From Hominenteromicrobium mulieris (GTDB lineage Bacteria; Bacillota; Clostridia; Oscillospirales; Acutalibacteraceae): DNA of 64,000 nt. Shown here piece by piece: positions 50,975 through 59,264 of this stretch; within the stretch, counting starts at the first letter, position 1, and the number at the start of each line of letters is the position of its first letter. The translations under genes and the position numbers were made by a program. The notes below the pieces were generated by a model, which saw only the letters and a program-made list of their open reading frames with translations, was not told the origin of the DNA and searched no databases. The stretch spans positions 42,045-106,044 of the forward strand of contig JAJJOY010000010.1 in the NCBI GenBank assembly GCA_021029595.1, in the 5' to 3' direction.

Positions 50975-52960
50975 ATGGCGGAAATTGTTGGAACAATTAC
51001 TAATCTGAGTGATTTTTTGTCGAAAACACAAGTGTGCTTATCCGTAAAGCCTAATGATCCTCAACAGCAAATCATTTGCCTCGAGGCAGATAGGAAGTAT
51101 TCTATCCCTGCTTTTCAGAGAGAGGTTAGATGGGATGACAACAATCTTAAAATGCTTTTGTACGATTTGTCTCGCAGCAGCAAGTTTTTGGGAAATATAA
51201 TATTAACGATTAAATCTGACCACACTTGTGAAATTATTGATGGTCAACAACGTACAACTGTACTTATGTTGATTGTTTCCTGTATAAAGAAAAAGTTTGG
51301 GACCAAGATATCGACGCCAGATCTGTGCCCTCTTCGCAATGAGGGGTTTACAGGCTTCCAGACACTCTTAGAAAAGGCCTTTGATCAGGAAGCAATTACA
51401 TCCGATGATTGGAACGCTATTCTTAAAAGCGATGATTATCATCAACTTCCTCGTATTCAAAAACTATGGAACACGATATCTTCTTCCGAGTTGTTAGCTG
51501 ACCGGCATAAAGCCCAGGGGCTTCTTGATAACTTGTGCAAATCTGAGTTCAATATAATTGCCAGCTATTCTAACGATGTAAATACCAGCATCCAGTATTT
51601 TCTGGATGTAAATCTTAAAGGCATTCGTTTGGATACTGAAGATATTTTCAAAGGTTATCTTTTTAGTCAGGATAGCCGCGAACTCACACGTTCTCTTTGG
51701 CAAAAGAATAAGCGTGATGTATTACGCTTAAATGGCGTCACGCAGAGCTCGGAAGAGAAAAGATATCCTCTGATGAAGTTGTATGAACACTTTTTCTATT
51801 GTGACTTATATCTTCCTCGCGAGGGAGATTGCGAGTATAGTACACTCAAGTTTGGTGAAAACTTTTGTCTCACATCCGGATTTGAAAGTGGAAGTACGAA
51901 ATATTACGAAGGTAGCCATTTAATTGAAGCCATACGAGATCGGGACTATTTGCAAAATGTACTCTCCAGACTCAATAAATGCGTTGAAATAATGACGGAT
52001 ATTATTGAAAGCGAGGGACCTTCTACTCCGTTTAAAGACAAATTTATTTGCGCTAAAAAGGTAGATTCTATAGATATTCAAAACTGCCATTCGATGCTAA
52101 AGAAGATACTTATGGAAAAAGAGGTGATTCCTAAAATTTTAGCGTTAAAGTATATCCTTACATACTTTGACGGAAAGCCTCACGCAAAAGAAGAGTACAA
52201 GTCAGTCTATAGCGTCTTTTGTGCAGCGGTCTTGTTTACCGTTTTCGCAAACAAAAAAGAGAGTGATACTTTCTACAACTTTGTAAGACTGGAAGAATGG
52301 AAAAGCAAGATAAACAAATGGCTTTATGACTATATTTCTTCTCATGCACTGACCAGAGGTAAAGTTCTCGCTGCATATAAATATAGTGAAAGTGACGATG
52401 ACCCAATTCAACAAATCCGTTGTAAGTCTTTGGCGGCGATTAGTAATTTCTTCAAAGTAACGAAGAACGGTGATAATTATAACATGGGTATTTCCAACGC
52501 AGCTGAACTTTGTAAGTTTTTTGGAGATAAAACAGTTTATAGTTTAGAACACTTTATTGTAGGAGAATGCGGAACTCTTCATGTCAAAACCGCAAAATAC
52601 GATTTCCCATATAAATATCCACCAACGATTCAGAAGTACAGAAATTCTCTATTTAATTTTATTTTTATTCCTCAACCGCTTAATAGTTCTCTTTCTAATG
52701 AAGGATTGTTTATTAAAGTAGCAGAAATCCATACACATGAAAACGAGATTAAATGCAGCTATAGCAAAGGATACTATGGACTGTTAAACAAATCTCCTCG
52801 TATGTACTTTCAACGCTACCCTACCGAAAAGGAGATAGATTCCTTCAGTACTGAAGAGGATGCCAGAGCATACCTAAATGAATATTTTACTAAAACATTT
52901 CCGGAAGAGTTTTTACAGTTTTCAACGGCGCTTGTAAAAAAAATCAACTGGGGTTCTTAA
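50975..52960 (+). CDS. DUF262/DUF1524-like protein (GmrSD/SspE type)
   Basis: A 661-residue protein. The N-terminal DUF262 domain has IPAFQREVRW (about 44-53) and the nucleotide-binding DGQQRTT at 89-95. A long helical middle follows. Near the C-terminus LEHFIV (Glu525-His526) and LNSSLSN (about 569-575) match the HNH-like DUF1524 pattern, but the usual GNL-TLL strand is changed to FNFIFI, so the nuclease centre may be divergent. The two-domain layout is shared by the type IV enzyme GmrSD and by SspE, the phosphorothioate-stimulated effector of Ssp systems. Its place next to dnd makes the SspE comparison attractive. Visibly AT-rich. Confidence 0.8.
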   Translation: MAEIVGTITNLSDFLSKTQVCLSVKPNDPQQQIICLEADRKYSIPAFQREVRWDDNNLKMLLYDLSRSSKFLGNIILTIKSDHTCEIIDGQQRTTVLMLIVSCIKKKFGTKISTPDLCPLRNEGFTGFQTLLEKAFDQEAITSDDWNAILKSDDYHQLPRIQKLWNTISSSELLADRHKAQGLLDNLCKSEFNIIASYSNDVNTSIQYFLDVNLKGIRLDTEDIFKGYLFSQDSRELTRSLWQKNKRDVLRLNGVTQSSEEKRYPLMKLYEHFFYCDLYLPREGDCEYSTLKFGENFCLTSGFESGSTKYYEGSHLIEAIRDRDYLQNVLSRLNKCVEIMTDIIESEGPSTPFKDKFICAKKVDSIDIQNCHSMLKKILMEKEVIPKILALKYILTYFDGKPHAKEEYKSVYSVFCAAVLFTVFANKKESDTFYNFVRLEEWKSKINKWLYDYISSHALTRGKVLAAYKYSESDDDPIQQIRCKSLAAISNFFKVTKNGDNYNMGISNAAELCKFFGDKTVYSLEHFIVGECGTLHVKTAKYDFPYKYPPTIQKYRNSLFNFIFIPQPLNSSLSNEGLFIKVAEIHTHENEIKCSYSKGYYGLLNKSPRMYFQRYPTEKEIDSFSTEEDARAYLNEYFTKTFPEEFLQFSTALVKKINWGS

Positions 52961-52964
52961 CACG

Positions 52965-53000
52965 AAGGCGTTCTCGGATATTTCCGAGAGCGCTTTCTCA
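52965..53000 (+). terminator. Terminator between the nuclease genes and the dnd operon
   Basis: Stem AAGGCGTTCTCGGA-TATT-TCCGAGAGCGCTT, with one mismatch, followed by TCTCATT, five bases after the DUF262 stop. Confidence 0.75.
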
Positions 53001-53146
53001 TTAAATGCGCAGCATGGTAACGACATATCTTGCGGAAACTATTATTGTCCATTTTATTGTACTTGCTTTATAATATCATGATCTTTAAAGAAAGTCACTT
53101 TCTCCATAAAACCTGGTGTGTGCAGCATTTTATTACCGGTACTGTG

Positions 53147-53195
53147 TTGACTGTTGGTGAATTTTAATATATACTTAAGTATATACTTACGTATA
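53147..53195 (+). promoter_or_regulatory. dnd operon promoter with overlapping palindromes
   Basis: TTGACT (53147-53152) and TATACT (53170-53175) are 17 bases apart. The -10 box is the left arm of a perfect 14-bp palindrome TATACTTAAGTATA (53170-53183); a second near-palindrome TATACTTACGTATA follows at 53182-53195. A repressor bound here would block transcription. DndB is a known repressor of dnd operons in other bacteria, so it is the natural candidate. Confidence 0.65.
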
Positions 53196-53209
53196 AATAG
53201 AGGTGCTAT

Positions 53210-54271
53210 ATGCTGAAATATCAATTTCCCGCTGTAAAGGGCTGTCAGGCCGGAAAAGATTACTATATATGCATGGTTCCCCTTGGGTTAATGAGTAAGA
53301 TTTTTGCGACCGATAGCAGCGATGTCCCTGCCGAGTATCGCGCCCAAAGAAAGCTCAACGAAGCTCGTATTCCTGAAATCTGTGGATACATCTTGTCTAA
53401 TCGAGATTCGTATGTCTTTTCAGCTCTGGCTGCATCTGTGGACGGTGACATGAAGTTTGTCCCTGCTGACAGCAATGAGAATGCAGGCCTTCTGGAAATC
53501 GATATGACCGCTTCCTTCCTGATCAACGATGGACAGCATCGAAAGGCGGCCATTGAGGCAGCGATTGCCGAAGACGAGAGCCTGAAAGAAGAAACGATTT
53601 CGATTGTCCTTTATAAAGACCAGGGACTTCAACGGAGCCAGCAGATGTTTACTGACCTCAACAAGCATGCTGTTACCACATCGAAATCCTTAAATACACT
53701 ATACGAGTCGAAAGATCCTGTGGCACTAATCACGAAGAATGTCGTCAACTCAATCAGCTTCCTACGTAAGTATACTGACAAGGAGAAAGACAACCTTAGC
53801 AAATATTCCTCTAACATCTTTACACTTAACACCTTCTATACAGCTAACAAGCGCATCTGTAAGGTGATCCATGATCAGGACAATGCTGAAAAACTCGTTT
53901 ATACATTTTGGAATCACGTGGTTGTTAATATGCGTGAGTGGAACGAGATGGACAGTGGTGAATTAAGTAAAAAAAGTTTGCGAGAGGATTATATCACAAC
54001 GCAAGGTCTGATTATCTTGGCACTGGGACGCTTGGGAGAATTCTATTGCGTGAATCCTCAGATTAACATGGCGAAGTCGTTGAAGGGATTAAAGAAAATC
54101 GACTGGCTTCGAAATAATGAAGCGTGTTGGATGAACCGTGCAATTAAACCTAATGGAAAAATCAACAGAAATGAACAGGGTATCTTTTTGACATACATTC
54201 AGATTAAGCGACTTCTTTCTCTGCCAGTCAGTGATGAGGAGACAAAAAAAGAAAGAATCATCATGGGATAA
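53210..54271 (+). CDS. dndB: DNA phosphorothioation regulator DndB (DGQHR domain)
   Basis: First gene of the nine-gene operon, 353 residues. The DGQHR motif is at residues 107-111 in FLINDGQHRKAAIEAA, preceded by IPEICGYILSNRDSYVFSAL, which defines the ParB/sulfiredoxin-like DndB fold. DndB tunes phosphorothioation by repressing the operon and is not needed for the chemistry. GAGGTG lies just before the ATG. The next gene starts 15 bases after its stop. No frameshift or missing motif. Confidence 0.92.
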   Translation: MLKYQFPAVKGCQAGKDYYICMVPLGLMSKIFATDSSDVPAEYRAQRKLNEARIPEICGYILSNRDSYVFSALAASVDGDMKFVPADSNENAGLLEIDMTASFLINDGQHRKAAIEAAIAEDESLKEETISIVLYKDQGLQRSQQMFTDLNKHAVTTSKSLNTLYESKDPVALITKNVVNSISFLRKYTDKEKDNLSKYSSNIFTLNTFYTANKRICKVIHDQDNAEKLVYTFWNHVVVNMREWNEMDSGELSKKSLREDYITTQGLIILALGRLGEFYCVNPQINMAKSLKGLKKIDWLRNNEACWMNRAIKPNGKINRNEQGIFLTYIQIKRLLSLPVSDEETKKERIIMG

Positions 54272-54286
54272 CCCCGGAGGACTCAA

Positions 54287-55387
54287 ATGGAACAGAATAC
54301 ATTAAATTCAAATAACATCGATGCTGGAAACAAAATTGCCAGTTTCCGAGTAAAACAAAGTATGCCATATGAATTTAAGGTGAATTATGCGCGCATAAGA
54401 GCATGGGAATTCTATAATGAATGTGGAAAAAGGGACTTGGATTGCTATGTTTCAGTAGGGGGACTTGACAGTATCACACTGTTCTTCTTCTTGAAATCAA
54501 TAGGAATAGATGTGCCAGCGGTATCAGTCTCTTCGCTCGAAGATGTTAGTATCCAAAAAATCCACAAACAGATTGGAGTTATCTCACTACCACCAGCAGT
54601 TAGAACTGATGGTACGCGATGGAATAAGCAAAAACTAATTCAAGAATTTGGTTTCCCTGTACTCTCCAAGGAAATCGCCCGTAAAATTGAATTGCTTCAA
54701 AACCCAACTCCCAATAATAAAACCATAAGGCATGCAATTGTTACAGGCGAAACTGGTGAATATGGTGGATTTCAAAAGCATTCAAAAATGAAACTTGCGC
54801 AGAAGTGGCTCGAAAAATTCGGCGGATTAGAAAATGAAGAAGAAGGCGTGAATTATCAAATTGCATCGTTTAAAGTCTCCTCGAAGTGTTGCTATTACCT
54901 CAAGGAAAAACCGTGCTCTGATTGGGCTAAAGAGCACAATTGTGTACCGTATTTAGGGCTGATGGCATCCGAAGGTGGAAGACGTGAGAAGTCTTTAATG
55001 CTAAATGGCTGTAACTACTTTGGAAAGGGAACCATTCGTTCAGCACCATTTGCAATTTTTAATAGACAGGATTTATTACAGTTGGCACTTGATTTAAAGG
55101 TCCCTGTCCCTGAGATTTATGGAAGCATACTGAAGGATGAAGATGGTCATTTGTATACTTCTGGAGAGCAGCGAACCGGATGCTCGATGTGTGGATTTGG
55201 AATTCAGCTCGAAAAACGGCCTCATCGATTCGATCGGCTACGGGAACGGAACTACAAAGAATGGGATTTTTGGATGAATAGGTGTTGCTTTGATGAAAAC
55301 GGAACACCGTATGGCTGGGGAAAAGTTTTAGATTATCTCGGAATTGGGTGGAGAGATATTCCGGATCCACATAACAGAAAAAAGTAA
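54287..55387 (+). CDS. Extra PP-loop (PAPS reductase-like) protein between dndB and dndC
   Basis: A 366-residue protein of the adenine-nucleotide alpha-hydrolase superfamily. Its PP-loop is SVGGLDS at residues 56-62, where DndC has the standard SGGKDS. Cysteines are arranged as CC (201-202), CSDW (near 211) and CSMC (299-302), enough to hold an Fe-S cluster as in phosphosulfate reductases. The C-terminal HRFDRLRERNYKEWDFW is typical of the phage and island PAPS-reductase-like group. It is not DndC, which follows 15 bases later. An accessory sulfur-transfer or regulatory role in phosphorothioation is inferred from operon position. Confidence 0.8.
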   Translation: MEQNTLNSNNIDAGNKIASFRVKQSMPYEFKVNYARIRAWEFYNECGKRDLDCYVSVGGLDSITLFFFLKSIGIDVPAVSVSSLEDVSIQKIHKQIGVISLPPAVRTDGTRWNKQKLIQEFGFPVLSKEIARKIELLQNPTPNNKTIRHAIVTGETGEYGGFQKHSKMKLAQKWLEKFGGLENEEEGVNYQIASFKVSSKCCYYLKEKPCSDWAKEHNCVPYLGLMASEGGRREKSLMLNGCNYFGKGTIRSAPFAIFNRQDLLQLALDLKVPVPEIYGSILKDEDGHLYTSGEQRTGCSMCGFGIQLEKRPHRFDRLRERNYKEWDFWMNRCCFDENGTPYGWGKVLDYLGIGWRDIPDPHNRKK

Positions 55388-55402
55388 GGATGGGAATTCA
55401 CA

Positions 55403-56788
55403 ATGCCATATACAGGTAAGTTTCAAGTATTTGAAGATATCATTAAAGAAATTATGATCGTCTACAAGCACGACAGCCGTCCGTGGCTTATTGGCTACAG
55501 TGGTGGCAAAGATTCTACTTTGCTGGTCAGTCTTGTATATGAAGCCATGAAGCGGTTAAAGGATGCTGGCGCTAAGCTTGACAAAACCGTTCATGTCATT
55601 ACATCCGACACGATGGTTGAAAATCCCATCGTAAAGAATTACATGCACTCATCCTCGGATAACATCAACCGAGCAGCGGGAAAAGATCGTCTCAACATCA
55701 AAGCCAGTGTGATCTACCCGGAGCCGGAACAGACATTCTGGAGCCGGGTCATTGGCCTGGGCTATCCTACCCCAGAGCCTCCCGGATTCAGATGGTGTAC
55801 AGACAGGCTGAAAATCATGCCGATGAATAAGTTTGTCAACGAGCGAATCAAGGAGAGCGGCGAAATCATCATTCTTCTCGGCGTCCGCAAGGGCGAAAGC
55901 CTAACTCGAATGAAGGCCATTACCGCACGGGAAATCGAAGGCAAACTGCTGAATATGCATAATGACATTCCCAATGCTTATGTCTACAATCCTATCACTG
56001 AAATCCCTAACGATTTGGTCTGGGAATTCCTCTTAAAAGGTGATTGCAGAAGTCCTTGGGGAAGTGACATGAAGTATTTGTTCAGCCTTTACCAGGGCGA
56101 AAACCTTGGTGAAGAAAAGAGTGTTTTGGGTGAGGTCGACCGCGAGAAAATTCCGGTAACCGGCAACTCCAGATTTGGTTGCTGGTGCTGCACCATGGTG
56201 AAAGAGGATAAGTCGCTACAGAACTTCATCAACAAAGGTGCTACGGAACTAATTCCGCTTAGAGAATTCAGAAACGAATTGCTCAGAATGCGGGAGAATA
56301 GTCAATATCGAGATTCTAAGCGCCGCAACGGTTCTGTCTATAAGAAGTCAGACGGAAGCTTTGGAATGGGACCGTTTACGCTTGAAGCGCGATGCCTCAT
56401 TCTCGAAAAACTCCTCGACCTCGAAAACAGGACAGGCATGGAGCTGATTACAGAAGCTGAACTGAAAGCAATTGACAAGATGTGGGACGAGGAAGGCGAC
56501 CTTACATGTCGAGCACTCGTTGAAACCTACCATAAGGTCAAAGGCAAAAAGCTTCCATGGGATGATTATAAAACTCCGCGATTTGATGATGAGGCGATCC
56601 AAGCGATCAGAAATGTTGCAGATAAGTATGATATCCCGGTTGAATTGATTACGAAGCTGATTGTTTCTGTAGATACCAATAAGCACATTACGAAGAACAA
56701 CAAAATGCAAAAGGCATTTGACAGCATTATTGGACAAGGCTGGTTGCACTATAATTCTGTCGAGGGAGCATTGAACCATGAAGATTAA
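55403..56788 (+). CDS. dndC: DNA phosphorothioation sulfurtransferase DndC
   Basis: Core enzyme of 461 residues. A PAPS-reductase-like PP-loop SGGKDST (33-39) activates ATP. FRWCTDRLK (Cys132) and GCWCC (Cys260, 262, 263) supply the four cysteines of the 4Fe-4S cluster characteristic of DndC. The fold passes sulfur from a cysteine desulfurase to the DNA backbone. The C-terminal 120 residues, with a helical segment AIQAIRNVADKYDIPVELI, are also family-typical. The end overlaps dndD by 11 bases, so the two are translationally coupled. Confidence 0.94.
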   Translation: MPYTGKFQVFEDIIKEIMIVYKHDSRPWLIGYSGGKDSTLLVSLVYEAMKRLKDAGAKLDKTVHVITSDTMVENPIVKNYMHSSSDNINRAAGKDRLNIKASVIYPEPEQTFWSRVIGLGYPTPEPPGFRWCTDRLKIMPMNKFVNERIKESGEIIILLGVRKGESLTRMKAITAREIEGKLLNMHNDIPNAYVYNPITEIPNDLVWEFLLKGDCRSPWGSDMKYLFSLYQGENLGEEKSVLGEVDREKIPVTGNSRFGCWCCTMVKEDKSLQNFINKGATELIPLREFRNELLRMRENSQYRDSKRRNGSVYKKSDGSFGMGPFTLEARCLILEKLLDLENRTGMELITEAELKAIDKMWDEEGDLTCRALVETYHKVKGKKLPWDDYKTPRFDDEAIQAIRNVADKYDIPVELITKLIVSVDTNKHITKNNKMQKAFDSIIGQGWLHYNSVEGALNHED

Positions 56789-58886
56789 GCGCATACAAGT
56801 AAAAAACATAGGTCCATATGTCAACGAAAATGCCTTCGATTTTGATGTATCAGACATTACTAAAAGAATGGTACTGATCGGCGGCAAAAATGGTGCAGGT
56901 AAAACGACACTGTTTAACGCTATCAAAATATGTCTCTACGGCTGCGTTGCATATGGCTTTGAATCAAACAACGCAAAGTACTTTGCCGAGATAGAGAAAA
57001 TTATCAATGCCAATGAAAAACTGCAAAAAATTGGTGAGGCAGAAGTTGTCATTGACTTGCTGATGGATGACGGAAAGTACGATCACACATACACGTTTGT
57101 CAGATCATGGAGGGTAGCAGGCAAGAAAATAGCAGAAACCTTTACTGTGTACAAAGACGGCGAGACACTTTCTGAGACAGAAAAGAGTGATTTTGAGAGC
57201 TATCTTTTACAGACACTGCCCCCCAATCTCTTCCGCTTCTACTTCTTTGACGGCGAAAAAATCAGTGATTTCGTGTTCAACAGCAGCAAAAACTCCGACT
57301 TTAAGGATGCGTTTTTAAAGCTCTGCAGCCTTGATACGATGGAGATTATTCGGGAAAACTTCCGTAGAATTTCTCGTAGCAAGGCAAAGGGGACCATGAC
57401 GCTTTCAGCGGAATACGATAGATGCCTTGAAGCAGACAATCTGATTGCACAGAGAGTAGAATGCGCTGAGGATGAATATCGAGAGATTTCCAATGAGATT
57501 TTGATTATTGATCAGAGGCTTGCGTCTCTTGAAAAGGCATACGCCAAGGGTGGCGGTATTTCTAAAAAAGAATGGCGCTCTATGCAAGATCAGATTGCAA
57601 AAGAGGATGCTCGCCGTGAGGGACACCATAAATGGCTCAAAGAAATGGCCAATAATGTGCTCCCATTTATTATCCTTAGAACTCAACTGGAAGAACTAAA
57701 GGCCCAAATTGCACTGGAACACAAGGCACAGGTCGATGCAAATGTAAAAAGCACAATTGATACCCCGGAAATCAAGTCGATCATCTCCGGCGTGTTGAGC
57801 CGGGCAAATATAGAATTAGCCGACGATATTTCTGAAAAGGTTATCTACGAGATTGCCAGCTATGCCAGCCACACTTCACAGATAACGCCCATTCTCAATT
57901 TGTCTGACTTCGACAGATTTGAACTAACTGCAAAAATCAACAGTCTCCTGGCTTATGACACCAACCGTGTCAAAGAAGCGACTGATGACATTAAGGCTTC
58001 TTTAAAATGCGTAAAACGCATCCGAAAGAAAATGGAGCGGAGCAGTATCGAAAACTATGATGGATACTTGCAGATGAAAAGCGATTTGAATGAGCAGAAG
58101 TCCAAATGCACGCAACAGCTTCTGGAAGTAGATAAAGAATTGCAAGAACTACGCGCACAGAAAGCGATATCTGCATCTAAACTTTCCAAGGCTAAAAGTG
58201 ATTATGAGGCACTCTTGAAAAAGCAGTCCATTAACGATATTTCAGCGCGTGCACTACTGGCATTTGATGAACTCCAAAAGACGCTTTACGATAAGAGTAT
58301 TCGTTTAGTCGAGACGGGATTTAGCCAATTCTTCGCAAGTCTGATCAATAAATCTGATTTGATTGATGGAATCCATATCGATGATAGTCTAAATGTTCTT
58401 CCCTATAAAAACAAACACTTTAAAGCTGATGAAATACGTAAAATCATTGGTAAGAACGGTGTTGAGTATCTTATTGCTCAAATCGGCCTGTATGCTTACG
58501 AAGTCCTGCAGCAAAAGCTTATTGCCGGTGAAACCGAGTTTGAACTGCCGGTTGAGGTAAAGCAACAGCTTTCTGCAGGAGAAAAGCAAATCTTCATTAT
58601 GGCACTATATCAAGCACTTTCGCAGCTCAACAAAATCAATGTGCCTTACATCGTAGACACACCGTTTGCGAGAATCGATAAGGAACATCGAGGAAAGATC
58701 CTGAGTCAGTTCTTCAAAAAACTCAATGGTCAGATTATCATCTTGTCTACCGATGAGGAGATTGTTGGTGAGTATCGCGAGAGCATATCGGACATCATTT
58801 CCAATACATTTGTCTTGAACCACACAGCAAACGGAAATACTGAAATCCTGGCAAACACTTATTTCGGAGGCAAGCACAATGACTAA
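56778..58886 (+). CDS. dndD: DNA phosphorothioation ATPase DndD
   Basis: SMC/Rad50-like ATPase of 702 residues that supplies energy or DNA structural change for sulfur insertion. Walker A is GGKNGAGKTT (35-44), the middle is coiled coil, the signature is LSAGEKQ, and Walker B is YIVDTPFARID. No Cys-x2-Cys zinc hook is present, unlike Rad50. Length and motifs match the DndD family. Overlaps dndC by 11 and dndE by 8 bases. Confidence 0.93.
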   Translation: MKIKRIQVKNIGPYVNENAFDFDVSDITKRMVLIGGKNGAGKTTLFNAIKICLYGCVAYGFESNNAKYFAEIEKIINANEKLQKIGEAEVVIDLLMDDGKYDHTYTFVRSWRVAGKKIAETFTVYKDGETLSETEKSDFESYLLQTLPPNLFRFYFFDGEKISDFVFNSSKNSDFKDAFLKLCSLDTMEIIRENFRRISRSKAKGTMTLSAEYDRCLEADNLIAQRVECAEDEYREISNEILIIDQRLASLEKAYAKGGGISKKEWRSMQDQIAKEDARREGHHKWLKEMANNVLPFIILRTQLEELKAQIALEHKAQVDANVKSTIDTPEIKSIISGVLSRANIELADDISEKVIYEIASYASHTSQITPILNLSDFDRFELTAKINSLLAYDTNRVKEATDDIKASLKCVKRIRKKMERSSIENYDGYLQMKSDLNEQKSKCTQQLLEVDKELQELRAQKAISASKLSKAKSDYEALLKKQSINDISARALLAFDELQKTLYDKSIRLVETGFSQFFASLINKSDLIDGIHIDDSLNVLPYKNKHFKADEIRKIIGKNGVEYLIAQIGLYAYEVLQQKLIAGETEFELPVEVKQQLSAGEKQIFIMALYQALSQLNKINVPYIVDTPFARIDKEHRGKILSQFFKKLNGQIIILSTDEEIVGEYRESISDIISNTFVLNHTANGNTEILANTYFGGKHND

Positions 58887-59253
58887 TAAGCTTCATACGT
58901 CACAAAAGACCCAGGAGATATTCAACTCGTTAGGTCAGTCATTGAGATTGCAGCCATTTATCCTATCTAAACTGGCAATCGCACTGTCGGTCAGAAAGGG
59001 ACAACTTCAAGCCAATGACTTCAAGACTGATAATAATGGCTTGGAACTGAGCCGGCAGGTTATTTTCGGTGATCACGATTTGCTGTTTAAATCTCTCATT
59101 ATTAACAACGAGGGCAAAGTGATTCGCGAGGATGACTATTTCCCCGGTTTGGTAAAGGCTCATTTGGATCGAGGAGCAAAGCTTCTCGAAGACGAAAAAC
59201 GGTACAGCAAAGATTTCTATAATCATCTGTGCCATCTGGATGACAACATCTAA
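58879..59253 (+). CDS. dndE: DNA phosphorothioation protein DndE
   Basis: Small protein of 124 residues, the last core subunit; homologues form tetramers that bind nicked DNA. The start HTSQKTQEIFNSLGQSLRLQP, then LSKLAIALSVRKG and the FGDHDLLFKSLI segment match DndE family spacing. It overlaps dndD by 8 bases and is 11 bases before the helicase gene. Confidence 0.9.
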   Translation: MTNKLHTSQKTQEIFNSLGQSLRLQPFILSKLAIALSVRKGQLQANDFKTDNNGLELSRQVIFGDHDLLFKSLIINNEGKVIREDDYFPGLVKAHLDRGAKLLEDEKRYSKDFYNHLCHLDDNI

Positions 59254-59264
59254 AGGAGGTTTAT

